Numbered from the stretch's first letter, positions 15,244 through 23,598 are shown. The stretch is DNA of 64,000 bases from Nocardioides sp. LHD-245 (GCF_030929495.1 NZ_JAVFWN010000014.1:124001-188000), one strand, 5' to 3'. Translations and numbers: made by a program. The notes: generated from the sequence alone by a model not told the origin.

Positions 15244-16303
15244 GCAGCGGCTCCGCACCGCGTTCACCGACCTGGTCGGAGTCCCGCACCCGGTCGTCCA
15301 GACCGGGATGGGCTGGGTCTCCGGGCCGCGCCTGGTGTCCGGCACCGCCGACGCCGGCGGTCTCGGCATCCTCGCGTCCGCGACCATGACCTTCGCCGAG
15401 CTGGAGCAGGCGATCATCGAGGTCAAGGCCCGTACCGACCAGCCGTTCGGCGTCAACCTGCGCGCCGACGCCGCCGACGCGGGTGACCGCTGCCAGCTCC
15501 TCATCGACCATGGCGTCAAGGTCGCCTCCTTCGCCCTCGCGCCCAAGCCGGAGCTGATCGCCAAGCTCAAGGAGCACGACATCGTCGTGATGCCCTCCAT
15601 CGGCGCGGCCAAGCACGCCAAGAAGGTGGCCGGCTGGGGCGCGGACGCGGTGATGGTCCAGGGCGGCGAGGGAGGCGGCCACACCGGCGCCGTCCCGACC
15701 ACCCTGCTGCTGCCGACCGTCCTCGACGCCGTGGACATCCCGGTCATCGCCGCGGGCGGCTTCTTCGACGGACGTGGCCTCGCCGCGGCCCTGTCGTACG
15801 GCGCGGCGGGAGTCGGCATGGGCACCCGCTTCCTGCTGACCCGCGACTCCGCCGTCCCGGACGCCGTCAAGGAGCTCTACCTGTCGAAGGGGCTGACCGA
15901 CACGGTCGTCACGGCCAAGGTCGACGGCATGCCCCACCGGATGCTCCGCACCGACCTCGTCGCATCGCTCGAGGAGACCTCCGCCGTACGCCGGCTCAGC
16001 CCCACGATGCGCCGCACGCTGGAGTTCAAGAGGTCCTCCGGCATGTCGTGGACCGGCTTGCTCAAGGACGGCCGCGCCATGAAGAAGGCGCAGGGCCGCA
16101 CGCTCGGCCAGATGGCCCTCGCCGCCAACACGCCGACCATGCTCCGCGCCGGCCTGGTCGAGGGCGACACCTCCGCCGGTGTGCTCGCCAGCGGACAGGT
16201 CGTCGGTGTGATCGACGACCTGCCGTCGTGCGAGGAGCTGATCGAGCGGATCGTCGTCCAGGCGGCCGCGGAACTGAAGCGCGCGTCGTCGTACCTGGTC
16301 TGA
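15236..16303 (+). CDS. ipdC: IpdC, nitronate-monooxygenase-fold flavin reductase of HIP degradation
   Basis: 355 residues, overlapping ipdB by 8 nt. The TIM-barrel nitronate monooxygenase/2-nitropropane dioxygenase family is seen in PVVQTGMGWVSGPRLVSGTADAGGLGIL at the N-terminus, WGADAVMVQGGEGGGHTG near 140, IPVIAAGGFFDGRGLAAALSYGAAGVGMGTRFL near 165-195, and EGDTSAGVLASGQVVGVIDDLP near the C-terminus. The family binds FMN. In the KstR2 regulon IpdC is needed for the step between the 5-OH-HIC-CoA stage and EchA20, acting as a reductase or dehydrogenase. It is the last gene of the echA20 operon. Confidence 0.88.
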   Translation: MREQRLRTAFTDLVGVPHPVVQTGMGWVSGPRLVSGTADAGGLGILASATMTFAELEQAIIEVKARTDQPFGVNLRADAADAGDRCQLLIDHGVKVASFALAPKPELIAKLKEHDIVVMPSIGAAKHAKKVAGWGADAVMVQGGEGGGHTGAVPTTLLLPTVLDAVDIPVIAAGGFFDGRGLAAALSYGAAGVGMGTRFLLTRDSAVPDAVKELYLSKGLTDTVVTAKVDGMPHRMLRTDLVASLEETSAVRRLSPTMRRTLEFKRSSGMSWTGLLKDGRAMKKAQGRTLGQMALAANTPTMLRAGLVEGDTSAGVLASGQVVGVIDDLPSCEELIERIVVQAAAELKRASSYLV

Positions 16304-16327
16304 CGACCTGCCCGAGGGCGCGGCCGG

Positions 16328-16654
16328 TCAGTCCGGTCGCGTCCTCGCCACGTCCTGCTGCGCGCGCCGCTCGTGGAGTCGCTGCTCGGCGGCCTCCAGG
16401 AACTCCAGGCACGGCGCGTCGCTCGCCGGGTGCTTCTCCCGGAGGTGGAAGACCCAGCGGTCCATCGCGGCCATGAACCCGTTGTCGGCGCCCGGGCGAT
16501 AGGCCGACCACGGCCGGTGCCCCTTCGCCGTGCACTCCGTGCAGGTGACCTTGTAGACGAACTGCTCCTGCGCACCGACCTCGATCCGCACCCGCGCGAG
16601 CGGGCCGGCCTGCGCGGCCGCCTTGCGCTCGCGAGCGGATCGGCTCGCCACCAT
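16328..16654 (-). CDS. Hypothetical protein with CxxC motif
   Basis: 108 residues from ATG 16654 (MVASRSARERKAA), chosen because AGGGG lies 7 nt upstream; the frame extends to 16717 without a ribosome site. The sequence is hydrophilic, with TCTECTAKGHRPWSAY (one CxxC) and a WVFHLREKH segment that may bind a metal together with nearby His residues. No family recognised. It is convergent with ipdC and divergent from the next small gene. Confidence 0.6.
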   Translation of the reverse strand: MVASRSARERKAAAQAGPLARVRIEVGAQEQFVYKVTCTECTAKGHRPWSAYRPGADNGFMAAMDRWVFHLREKHPASDAPCLEFLEAAEQRLHERRAQQDVARTRPD

Positions 16655-16746
16655 GTGAACCCCTGACGTCGTCGGAAGCGTCGAGCCTAGCCCCACCCGC
16701 GACACCTGTCGGACCACTCCCCTAGGGTCGGTCGGGTGAGCCGCCG

Positions 16747-17001
16747 ATGAGCAAGATGGACGCAGTCCGCGCGATGCGCGAAGCCCGGTACGCCGAGGCC
16801 CAGGCCCGTGCCGGCGGCACGGCCCCGGCGCCGAGGAAGGCCAAGCCCGCCAAGGCGGCCCCTGCCGCGCCCACGCCCCCCGCGGCGCGGGCCGACAGCC
16901 CCGACGACGCCGACGACGGTCTGTGCGGCCACCGCAACATGAGCGGCCGCACCTGCACCCGCGAGCGGGGACACGCGGCCAAGAGCCACCGCTACTCGTG
17001 A
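16747..17001 (+). CDS. Small basic hypothetical protein with Ala/Pro/Lys-rich linker
   Basis: 84 residues. An N-terminal amphipathic helix (MSKMDAVRAMREARYAEAQARA) is followed by an Ala/Pro/Lys linker (PRKAKPAKAAPAAPTPPAA) and a C-terminal CGHRNMSGRTCTRERGHAAKSH with two Cys and three His that could chelate zinc. No family recognised. There is no Shine-Dalgarno sequence; a four-codon minigene (GTG AGC CGC CGA TGA, 16736-16750) ends in an ATGA overlap with this start, behind TAGGGT at 16723-16728. Confidence 0.6.
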   Translation: MSKMDAVRAMREARYAEAQARAGGTAPAPRKAKPAKAAPAAPTPPAARADSPDDADDGLCGHRNMSGRTCTRERGHAAKSHRYS

Positions 17002-17005
17002 CGGC

Positions 17006-17992
17006 TCAGCACGACCGCTGGTAGGTCCACGCCCGCCCCATGACCCGGTAGGCCAGGATCTCGTTGACCTCGATCATCCGGTCGTTGGACTCGGCGTTCC
17101 AGGTGTCGATGGTGGCCAGCGCCGGCTCGGCCTCGCGCAGCCAGCGCAGCATGTCGGTCTTGAGCAGCAGGCCGAGACGGTGACCGCGGTGCGCCCGCGT
17201 GACGGACGTGTCGTGCTGGTCACCCCAGGTCGGCTCGGTCCGGGAGACGGCGACGACGGTCTGGGCCGCGAGCTCCCCGGTCGCGAGGTGGCGGGCCACC
17301 ACCCGGTAGAGCTGGTCGCCGTGCGCGTCGACAGCGGTCTCGTAGGCCCGCATCCGCTCACCGCTGAACACCTCGTCCTCGTAGTCGAGGTCGTCGGTCG
17401 GCGCGTCGTTGATGGCCGAGGCCATCTCGGCGAGCGCCTCGAGGCCGTCGTCGGGGGTCGGGCCGAGGCGGCGCTCCAGGACGTAGCCGGCGGCGTGGGG
17501 CAGCGCCTCGTCGTAGCGGCGGTCGAGCGTGGCCCAGTCGATCTCGGCGAGCACCTGACGGCGGTTGATCTCGGCGGATCTCCGGTCCAGTCCGTGCACC
17601 TTGGCGAAGCCGTCGGCGGCCTCGGACTCCCAGGCGTCGACGGCGATGCTGGTCCGACCCGCACTGCGCGCCTCGGCCTCGAGCCGGTGGAGCAGCACAG
17701 TTCCGTGGCCCCGGCGCCGGTGGTCGGGGTGGACACCGACCTCGAGCCACGCCAGGTGCAGGTTGTCGTACTCGCTGGTCGAGATCGCGGCCCAGCCGAC
17801 GACGTCCTCGCCCACGCGGGCGAGGTACGGCGTCCCGGGCTCGCCGTCCCAGCCGTGGCGCCACCGGGCATCGGCCCTCGCGGTTGTCATCGCGCGCTCC
17901 CAGGGGGCGTCGACCGCGCCGATCGCGTTGACCAGGTCGGTCCAGGCCGCGAGATCCTCGGTGTGGTCAGGGCCGAACGGGTGGATCTCCAT
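17006..17992 (-). CDS. Tandem GNAT acetyltransferase
   Basis: 328 residues from ATG 17992 (MEIHPFGPDHTEDL). Two GNAT domains: the first has LEVGVHPDHRRRGHGTVLLHRLEAEAR near residue 95-120 (acetyl-CoA-binding R/Q-x-x-G-x-G/A), the second has SVTRAHRGHRLGLLLKTDMLRWL near 275. This double-GNAT layout resembles the mycothiol synthase-type and related N-acetyltransferases, but overall it looks like a general actinobacterial GNAT. The acceptor is unknown. It is divergent from a small membrane protein. Confidence 0.82.
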   Translation of the reverse strand: MEIHPFGPDHTEDLAAWTDLVNAIGAVDAPWERAMTTARADARWRHGWDGEPGTPYLARVGEDVVGWAAISTSEYDNLHLAWLEVGVHPDHRRRGHGTVLLHRLEAEARSAGRTSIAVDAWESEAADGFAKVHGLDRRSAEINRRQVLAEIDWATLDRRYDEALPHAAGYVLERRLGPTPDDGLEALAEMASAINDAPTDDLDYEDEVFSGERMRAYETAVDAHGDQLYRVVARHLATGELAAQTVVAVSRTEPTWGDQHDTSVTRAHRGHRLGLLLKTDMLRWLREAEPALATIDTWNAESNDRMIEVNEILAYRVMGRAWTYQRSC

Positions 17993-18044
17993 GGGAGCAG
18001 CATGCGGTGCCGGAGCCGCCGGTTCCACTGGATATCCTGACGGT

Positions 18045-18416
18045 GTGAACGAGACGACGCCCACCGGACCCGGCAACGCAGGGACCACGCGCCGGCGTCA
18101 CCTGATGGACCCGAACGCTCCCCGCAAGGCGCCCGATCCGAAGGACATCGAACGCCTCCAGCGCGTGCAGCGCCGGGTCGTCTCGGTGCTGGTGATCACC
18201 ACGATCCTGCACCTCTCCGTCGGCTTCGTGATCGCGGCCGACCACGTCGCCGACGACCGGACCGACGCCCGGATCGGCCTCAACCTGATCGCCGCCGCCT
18301 TCATGGTCGGCGGCATCGCGGCCACGCTGGCGATCAACGGACGCTCCTGGAAGTCGCCCTGGCTCCTGCTCGGCCTGATCCCGGGCATCGTCGGGATCTG
18401 GTGGACCGTGCTCTGA
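18045..18416 (+). CDS. Small integral membrane protein, two or three helices
   Basis: 123 residues from the GTG at 18045, supported by TATCCT (18033-18038) ending 6 nt upstream; an ATG at 18105 (MDPNAPRKAP) is the alternative. A charged N-terminus of about 45 residues is followed by hydrophobic helices VVSVLVITTILHLSVGFVIA, LIAAAFMVGGIAATLAI and WLLLGLIPGIVGIWWTVL. No family recognised; likely cytoplasmic-membrane located. Confidence 0.65.
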   Translation: MNETTPTGPGNAGTTRRRHLMDPNAPRKAPDPKDIERLQRVQRRVVSVLVITTILHLSVGFVIAADHVADDRTDARIGLNLIAAAFMVGGIAATLAINGRSWKSPWLLLGLIPGIVGIWWTVL

Positions 18417-18437
18417 GGCACCGCCGTCGCGCCGCTG

Positions 18438-19856
18438 TCAGGCGGCGTAGTCGTCGGCGAGGACGACCGCGCGCTCAGCGAGCAAGTGGTACTCGGTCTG
18501 GCTGAGAGCGGTCGTGCCCGTGCCGGTGACGAGGCGGTACAGGCCGTGGGGCGTGCCCCAGACCCACCGGTCCGGGCCGAGTTGGAACACCGAGTAGCCG
18601 AGGTGTGTCTTGGCACGGTGGTGATGGCGCGCCAGCGGGGTGTCGTTGTGGTCACCGGTCTGACCGGGCGGACCATGACCGTCGTAGGGCACGGTGTGGT
18701 CGTGATCAGGTGAGCGGCCAGCCCGGCCGAACAGCCCGGTGGCGTGCGGGAACCTGTCGCCCAGGACCCGCAGCTCGGTGCGTCGCCTGATGTCGGTGGG
18801 GTACTCGTAGCCGTTGACCGACCTGCCGGCGTGCAGGTCGATGACCGGGGTGACGGTGACGTGGGTGTGACGAGCAAGGAGGTCGCGGACCTGGTCGAGG
18901 AGTCGCGGGCCGAGTCGCTCGACCCTGGCCATCGGACCGAGGCCGCCGTCGGTGTCGTGGCTGAGGTGGACCACGATCTCCGCCGCCGCGGGTGCCGGTG
19001 CTGACGTTGGCGACTCGTCCTCGTCGCCCGTGTTGCTCTCACCGCCGGCGTGGAGGAAGGCGAGGACGGCGGCGGGATCGGCGAGCATCGCGAACGCCTC
19101 GGCCCGCCAGTGGTCCATGCCCGGCGACTCGTCGCCGTCGGGTACGTCGGGGGCCTGCGCGGCCAGCGCGGCGGCGAGGTCCTCGACCATGGCGTGATGG
19201 GCCACGGCGTCGGCCTCGTCGATGCGGGCGAAGATCGCGGCAACGCCTGCGGTGCTGTCGTCCGCGTCGACCTGGTCACCGGGCCGGGGCTGGGGGTACC
19301 AGACGCCCTTCTTGTCCCGGTTGGCCTTGATCCGCTCGGCATGAGCGGCGGGGTCAGCCTCGATGACTTTGGCCTCGGCGATCGCGAGGATCCGCGATGG
19401 GGCCTCGTCCAACGTGGCAGCGACCGCCGTGTCGACGACCGAGGCCTGGTCGCGGTCGAGCCTGCGCGACATCCGGGCGACCCGGCGCACGACCCACACG
19501 TCACACCGACCAGCCTGGACCCCGGCCCACACCGTCGGGAGGCGGTGACGCAGGTCCAGGACGTCGGCCAACGCGTTGCGGGTGGCCAGCACGCCCTCGT
19601 GGCGGGCGATCGCCATCTCGACCAGCGCGAGGTCCGCAACGCCAGGAGTGCCGTCCCCGCCGAGGGTGACGAGTCGCGGGCCGCCGTACCGGACCGGGAC
19701 CGCACCGGGCTGGTCCTGCGGATCCCCGGAATGCAGGTCGGCCCACGCGAGCAGCAGTCCGAGTTGGGCGACCTCGGCCGAGCGCCGCGTGCGCACACCG
19801 TCTTCGGCCGCGTGGAGCAACTGCTCCGCGGTGGCATCGGCGAGGTCCGAGATCAT
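18438..19856 (-). CDS. DUF222 / HNH endonuclease-like protein (13E12 repeat family), LexA-controlled
   Basis: 472 residues. The N-terminal two-thirds (LALVEMAIARHEGVLATRNALADVLDLRHRLPTVWAGVQAGRCDVWVVRRVARMSRRL...) is the DUF222 helical domain. The C-terminus carries an HNH-type nuclease segment (FPHATGLFGRAGRSPDHDHTVPYDGHGPPGQTGDHNDTPLARHHHRAKTHLGYSV) without structural Cys pairs. The family corresponds to the 13E12 repeat proteins of mycobacteria, several of which are SOS-induced. A perfect LexA box (19870-19885) sits directly upstream of TAGGAT (19863-19868), itself 6 nt from the ATG. Its function in DNA damage is not established. Confidence 0.88.
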   Translation of the reverse strand: MISDLADATAEQLLHAAEDGVRTRRSAEVAQLGLLLAWADLHSGDPQDQPGAVPVRYGGPRLVTLGGDGTPGVADLALVEMAIARHEGVLATRNALADVLDLRHRLPTVWAGVQAGRCDVWVVRRVARMSRRLDRDQASVVDTAVAATLDEAPSRILAIAEAKVIEADPAAHAERIKANRDKKGVWYPQPRPGDQVDADDSTAGVAAIFARIDEADAVAHHAMVEDLAAALAAQAPDVPDGDESPGMDHWRAEAFAMLADPAAVLAFLHAGGESNTGDEDESPTSAPAPAAAEIVVHLSHDTDGGLGPMARVERLGPRLLDQVRDLLARHTHVTVTPVIDLHAGRSVNGYEYPTDIRRRTELRVLGDRFPHATGLFGRAGRSPDHDHTVPYDGHGPPGQTGDHNDTPLARHHHRAKTHLGYSVFQLGPDRWVWGTPHGLYRLVTGTGTTALSQTEYHLLAERAVVLADDYAA

Positions 19857-19862
19857 GCCTCG

Positions 19863-19868
19863 ATCCTA
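19863..19868 (-). promoter_or_regulatory. -10 hexamer of the DUF222-HNH gene
   Basis: TAGGAT on the minus strand ends 6 nt before the ATG at 19856, implying a leaderless transcript that starts next to the adjoining SOS box. Confidence 0.55.
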
Positions 19869-19869
19869 C

Positions 19870-19885
19870 TCGAACACCCGTTCGA
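19870..19885. promoter_or_regulatory. LexA SOS box
   Basis: TCGAACACCCGTTCGA is a perfect match to the actinobacterial/Gram-positive LexA site TCGAACnnnnGTTCGA (perfect 6-bp arms, 4-bp spacer). It abuts the -10 of the DUF222-HNH gene, so LexA binding should block that promoter until DNA damage. Confidence 0.85.
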
Positions 19886-19934
19886 CTCCAAGCTTCTCCA
19901 CAGGCCTCGCGACCACCACTCGCGGAGCCTGGCA

Positions 19935-20324
19935 TCAGCCCTCGGCGACGTAGTCGTGCGTGACCGCCTCGATGTTGTTGCCGTCGAGGTCGCGCATGAA
20001 GACGCCGTAGTAGCCGGGGTGGTACTCCGGGAAGGGGCGCGGCGCGTGGAGCACCTCGGCGCCGACCGCGACAGCGGCCTCGTGGAAGGCGTGGACGGCC
20101 GCGACGTCGGGCGCCCGGAAAGCGACGTGGACCTCGCGCTGGGTCGCCGGCATGTCGTCGTAGCTGCTCAGCCAGAACGCCGGGGCGCCCTCGACTCCGT
20201 AGCCGCAGGCGACGCCGAAGTCCATCACCCGGCCGTAGCCGAGCGGGGCCAGCACGGAGTCGTAGAAGGACTTGGCCGCGTCGAGGTCGGCGCAGTTGAT
20301 GCCGAGGTGATCGATCATGGACAC
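19935..20324 (-). CDS. VOC (glyoxalase/bleomycin-resistance fold) protein
   Basis: 129 residues. It begins MSMIDHLGINCADLDAAKSFYDSVLAPLGY, the standard first beta-alpha-beta module with a metal-ligand His, and ends PGYYGVFMRDLDGNNIEAVTH, with the canonical D-x-x-G-N-x-x-E carrying the Glu ligand. It is a single-module pair that should dimerise. Function within the superfamily (lyase, dioxygenase or resistance) cannot be told. It lies 58 nt downstream of fadA6, behind a hairpin. Confidence 0.85.
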   Translation of the reverse strand: MSMIDHLGINCADLDAAKSFYDSVLAPLGYGRVMDFGVACGYGVEGAPAFWLSSYDDMPATQREVHVAFRAPDVAAVHAFHEAAVAVGAEVLHAPRPFPEYHPGYYGVFMRDLDGNNIEAVTHDYVAEG

Positions 20325-20338
20325 ATCGAAGCACCGGC

Positions 20339-20369
20339 CTCCGACAGCGCCCGAGCGCCGCCGTCGGAG
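20339..20369 (-). terminator. Hairpin downstream of fadA6
   Basis: CTCCGAC (20339-20345) and GTCGGAG (20363-20369) are perfect inverses around a 17-nt loop that holds a further GCGC-rich stem. It lies between the 3' end of fadA6 and the next minus-strand gene and has no U-tract. Confidence 0.45.
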
Positions 20370-20382
20370 CTAGCTCACGCGC

Positions 20383-21546
20383 TCAGAGCCGCTCGATGAT
20401 GGTGACGTTGGCCTGCCCGCCGCCCTCGCACATCGTCTGCAGGCCGTAGCGACCCCCGGTGCGCTCGAGTTCGGCGAGCAAAGTGGTCATCAGGCGGGCA
20501 CCGGTCGCGCCGATCGGGTGCCCCAGGGCGATGCCGCCGCCGTTGACGTTGACCTTCTCGTGCGGCGCGCCGGTCTCCTTCATCCAGGCGAGCGCGACGG
20601 ACGCGAACGCCTCGTTGCACTCGAAGACGTCGATGTCGTCGATGCTCAGACCGGACCTGGCCAGGGCGTGCTTGGTCGCCGGGATCGGGCCGGTCAGCAT
20701 CCAGACCGGGTCGTCACCGCGGACCGAGAGGTGCACGATCCGGGCCCGCGGAGTGAGCCCGTGGTCCTTCACCGCCTGCTCGGAGGCGACCAGGATCGCG
20801 GCGGAGCCGTCGCAGATCTGGGAGGCGACGCCGGCGGTGATCCGGCCCCCTGGAGCGAGCGGCTCGAGGCCGGCCATCTTCTCCAGCGAGGTGTCGCGCG
20901 GGCACTGGTCGGTGTCGACGACGGTGCCGTCATCCAGTGTGAGAGGCGCGATCTCGGCCCGGAACCGCCCGGCATCGATCGCGGCGCGGGCCCGCTCGTG
21001 CGAGGCGAGGGCGAAGCGCTCCATGTCCGCGCGCGAGATGTCCCACTTCTCCGCGATCATCTCGGCCGCGCGGAACTGGCTGACCTCCTGGTCGCCGTAC
21101 CTCTTGACCCAGCCCGGCGACTCGGCGAAGGGGGTGGTGAAGCCGTACTGCTGGCCCACCAACATGGCAGCGGAGATCGGGATCGCGCTCATGTTCTGCA
21201 CGCCACCGGCGACCACGAGGTCCTGGGTGCCGGACATGACCCCTTGTGCGGCGAAGTGCACGGCCTGCTGCGAGGACCCGCACTGGCGGTCGATGGTGAC
21301 GCCGGGGACGTGGTCGGGCAGGCCCGCGACCAGCCACGCCGTCCGGGCGATGTCGCCGGCCTGCGAGCCGATGGTGTCGCAGCAGCCGAGGATGACGTCG
21401 TCCACGGCCCCCGCGTCGATCCCGGTGCGCTCGACGAGCGCCCCGAGGGAGTGGGCGGCCAGGTCGGCGGAGTGGACGCCGGCCAGCGCGCCGCCGCGCT
21501 TGCCCACGGCGGTGCGCACCGCATCGACGATGAAGGCCTCGGCCAT
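20383..21546 (-). CDS. fadA6: Thiolase FadA6 (steroid ring degradation acetyl-CoA acyltransferase)
   Basis: 387 residues, normal thiolase length. Active-site motifs: VTIDRQCGSSQQAVHFAAQGV with the nucleophilic Cys near residue 90, NVNGGGIALGHPIGATGARL with His near 348, and CEGGGQANVTII with the second Cys near 378. Within the KstR2 regulon FadA6 carries out the thiolytic cleavage late in C/D-ring degradation. It lies at the 3' end of the minus-strand fadE30-ipdF-fadA6 operon, 28 nt after ipdF. The family identity is certain; the ortholog assignment rests on context. Confidence 0.88.
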   Translation of the reverse strand: MAEAFIVDAVRTAVGKRGGALAGVHSADLAAHSLGALVERTGIDAGAVDDVILGCCDTIGSQAGDIARTAWLVAGLPDHVPGVTIDRQCGSSQQAVHFAAQGVMSGTQDLVVAGGVQNMSAIPISAAMLVGQQYGFTTPFAESPGWVKRYGDQEVSQFRAAEMIAEKWDISRADMERFALASHERARAAIDAGRFRAEIAPLTLDDGTVVDTDQCPRDTSLEKMAGLEPLAPGGRITAGVASQICDGSAAILVASEQAVKDHGLTPRARIVHLSVRGDDPVWMLTGPIPATKHALARSGLSIDDIDVFECNEAFASVALAWMKETGAPHEKVNVNGGGIALGHPIGATGARLMTTLLAELERTGGRYGLQTMCEGGGQANVTIIERL

Positions 21547-21574
21547 GATCAGGTCTCCTTGTGTTGGTAGGGGC

Positions 21575-22378
21575 TCAGGCGTGCTGGCTGCTGACGGAGA
21601 TGACCTCGCCCGTCAGGTACGACGAGTAGTCGCTGGCGAGGAAGACCATCACGTTGGCGACCTCCCAGGGTGCCGCCGCCCGGCCGAACGCCTCACGCTG
21701 CTTGAGCTCGGCGAGCAGCTCGGGCGAGGTCACCTTCTCCAGGAACGGGTGCATCGCCAGGCTGGGCGAGACCGCGTTGACCCGGATGCCGTGGGGCGCG
21801 AGGTCGAGGGCGGAGCAGCGCGTCAGCGCCATGACACCCGCCTTCGCGGCGGCGTAGTGGGCCTGGCCCTCCTGCGCACGCCAGCCGATGACGGAGGCGT
21901 TGTTGACGATGACGCCCTTCTTGCCCGCGGCGACGAACCGCCGGCCGACGGCGCGGGTGGCCCGCATGGTGCCGGTGAGGGTGATGTCGATGACCCGGTT
22001 CCAGGTCTCGTCGGTCACCTCGAGGATCGTGTCGGTCCCGCCGAGCCCCGCGTTGTTGATCATGATGTCGACGCCGCCGAGGTCGTCGGCGGCGTCGAGC
22101 AGCGCCGTGATGTCGGCCTCCTGGGTCACGTCGCAGACCAGCGGGCGGACCCGCTCGGCACCGAACTCCGCCGCCAGCGTCTCCTCTGCCTCCGCCAGCC
22201 GGCGGGCGTGGGTGTCGCTGAAGACGACCGCCTTCGCGCCCTCCTCGAGTGCCCGGCGGACGACGGCCGCGCCGATGCCCGCGCCCGCGGCCGCGGTCAC
22301 GACGACCACCTTGCCGGCGAGCAGGTCGTGGCCGGGGACGTAGTCCGGGGTGGGCTGCTCGGGTCGCATCGCAGTCAT
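21575..22378 (-). CDS. ipdF: SDR IpdF (5-hydroxy-HIP-CoA oxidoreductase)
   Basis: 267 residues from ATG 22378 (MTAMRPEQPTPDYVPGHDLL). Cofactor motif VVVTAAAGAGIGAAVVRRALEEGA near residue 25-45, with an unusual TAAAGAGIG in place of TGxxxGIG, NNAGLGGTDTIL near 105, and catalytic YAAAKAG near 170. The C-terminus SSYLTGEVISVSSQHA is typical of the actinobacterial IpdF group. IpdF oxidises the 5-hydroxyl of 5-OH-HIP-CoA in the HIP pathway. It starts 4 nt after fadE30, as in the mycobacterial order. Confidence 0.88.
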   Translation of the reverse strand: MTAMRPEQPTPDYVPGHDLLAGKVVVVTAAAGAGIGAAVVRRALEEGAKAVVFSDTHARRLAEAEETLAAEFGAERVRPLVCDVTQEADITALLDAADDLGGVDIMINNAGLGGTDTILEVTDETWNRVIDITLTGTMRATRAVGRRFVAAGKKGVIVNNASVIGWRAQEGQAHYAAAKAGVMALTRCSALDLAPHGIRVNAVSPSLAMHPFLEKVTSPELLAELKQREAFGRAAAPWEVANVMVFLASDYSSYLTGEVISVSSQHA

Positions 22379-22382
22379 GGAT

Positions 22383-23591
22383 TCAGGCTCCCTTGGGTTC
22401 GCGGGGAAGGCCGAGCACCCGCTCGGCGAGGATGTTGCGCTGGATCTCGTCGCTGCCGCCGTAGATCGTGTCGGCGCGCGAGAAGAGGAAGAGCCGCTGG
22501 TGGTCGTCGAGGTCGTACGGCGTCCCGGAGTCCCGCGCGAGCAGGCCGTCGCGCCCGGCGACGTCCATCGCCACCTCACCCAGTGTCCGGTGCCAGCCGG
22601 CCCAGGCGAGCTTGAAGATCGATCCCGCTCCCCCGCCCGCTGCCGAGTCCTGGCCGCCTTCGACGAGGGCGAGCGCGCGCAGGGCGTAGCTGCGGATCAC
22701 GGCGAGCTCGGCCTTCAGCGTCGCGAGCCGGTCGCGGACGACCGGGTCGTCGATGGCGCCGTTCTGCTTGGCCCGGGTCACCACGCTGTCGAGCTCGCGG
22801 GCGAAGCCGACGGTCTGACCGAGCGTCGAGACACCGCGCTCGAAGCCGAGCAGGCCCATCGCGACGCCCCAGCCGCGGCCGGGCTCGCCGACGACGAGGT
22901 CGGCCGCGGTCCGGGCGCCGCTGAAGAACACCTCGTTGAACTCCGAGCCACCGGTCAGCTGCTCGATCGGGCGCACCTCTACCCCGTCCTGGCGCAGCGG
23001 GACGAGCAGGAACGAGAGCCCGTGGTGGCGGGTGGAGCCCCCCTCGGTGCGGGCGACGACGAAGCACCAGTCGGACAGGTGCGCGAGCGAGGTCCACACC
23101 TTCTGACCGTCGATCACCCACTCCCCGGCCGACTCGTCGAGGCGCGCCCGGGTCTGGACGTTGGCGAGGTCGGAGCCGGCGCCGGGCTCGGAGTAGCCCT
23201 GCGCCCACAGCTCGCGGACCGCGACGATCTCGGGCAGGAACCGCCGCTGCTGCTCGGGTGTGCCGAACGCGATGAGCGTCGGGCCGAGCAGCTGCTCGCC
23301 GAGATGGTTGACGCCGGCGGGTGCGTCGGACCGGGCGTACTCCTCGTGGAAGATCACCTGCTGCCACAGCGAGAGACCGCGTCCGCCGTGCTCGACCGGC
23401 CAGCCGACCGCCGTCCAGCCGTGCTCGGCGAGGTGGCGGTTCCAGGCGAGCCGCTCGTCGTGAGCCTGGTGCTCGCGCCCGGGGCCGCCCAGGCCGCGCA
23501 GCGAGGCCCAGTCACCGGCCAGGTGGTCGCCCAGCCATTCCCGGATCTCGGAGCGGAAGGCGCGGTCCTCCGGGCCCTCGGTGAGGTTCAT
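22383..23591 (-). CDS. fadE30: Acyl-CoA dehydrogenase FadE30
   Basis: 402 residues from ATG 23591 (MNLTEGPEDRAF); TACAGT at 23599-23604 ends 7 nt upstream. ACAD signatures: WAQGYSEPGAGSDLANVQTRA near residue 125-145 (FAD/substrate region), WVIDGQKVWTSLAHLSDW, and IYGGSDEIQRNILAERVLGLPRE at the C-terminus. In HIP degradation FadE30 introduces a double bond into the propionyl side chain of 5-OH-HIP-CoA. It is first in its operon and divergent from fadE31 across a KstR2-type operator. fadD3, which sits between these genes in mycobacteria, is absent. Confidence 0.88.
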   Translation of the reverse strand: MNLTEGPEDRAFRSEIREWLGDHLAGDWASLRGLGGPGREHQAHDERLAWNRHLAEHGWTAVGWPVEHGGRGLSLWQQVIFHEEYARSDAPAGVNHLGEQLLGPTLIAFGTPEQQRRFLPEIVAVRELWAQGYSEPGAGSDLANVQTRARLDESAGEWVIDGQKVWTSLAHLSDWCFVVARTEGGSTRHHGLSFLLVPLRQDGVEVRPIEQLTGGSEFNEVFFSGARTAADLVVGEPGRGWGVAMGLLGFERGVSTLGQTVGFARELDSVVTRAKQNGAIDDPVVRDRLATLKAELAVIRSYALRALALVEGGQDSAAGGGAGSIFKLAWAGWHRTLGEVAMDVAGRDGLLARDSGTPYDLDDHQRLFLFSRADTIYGGSDEIQRNILAERVLGLPREPKGA

Positions 23592-23598
23592 GGCTGGT

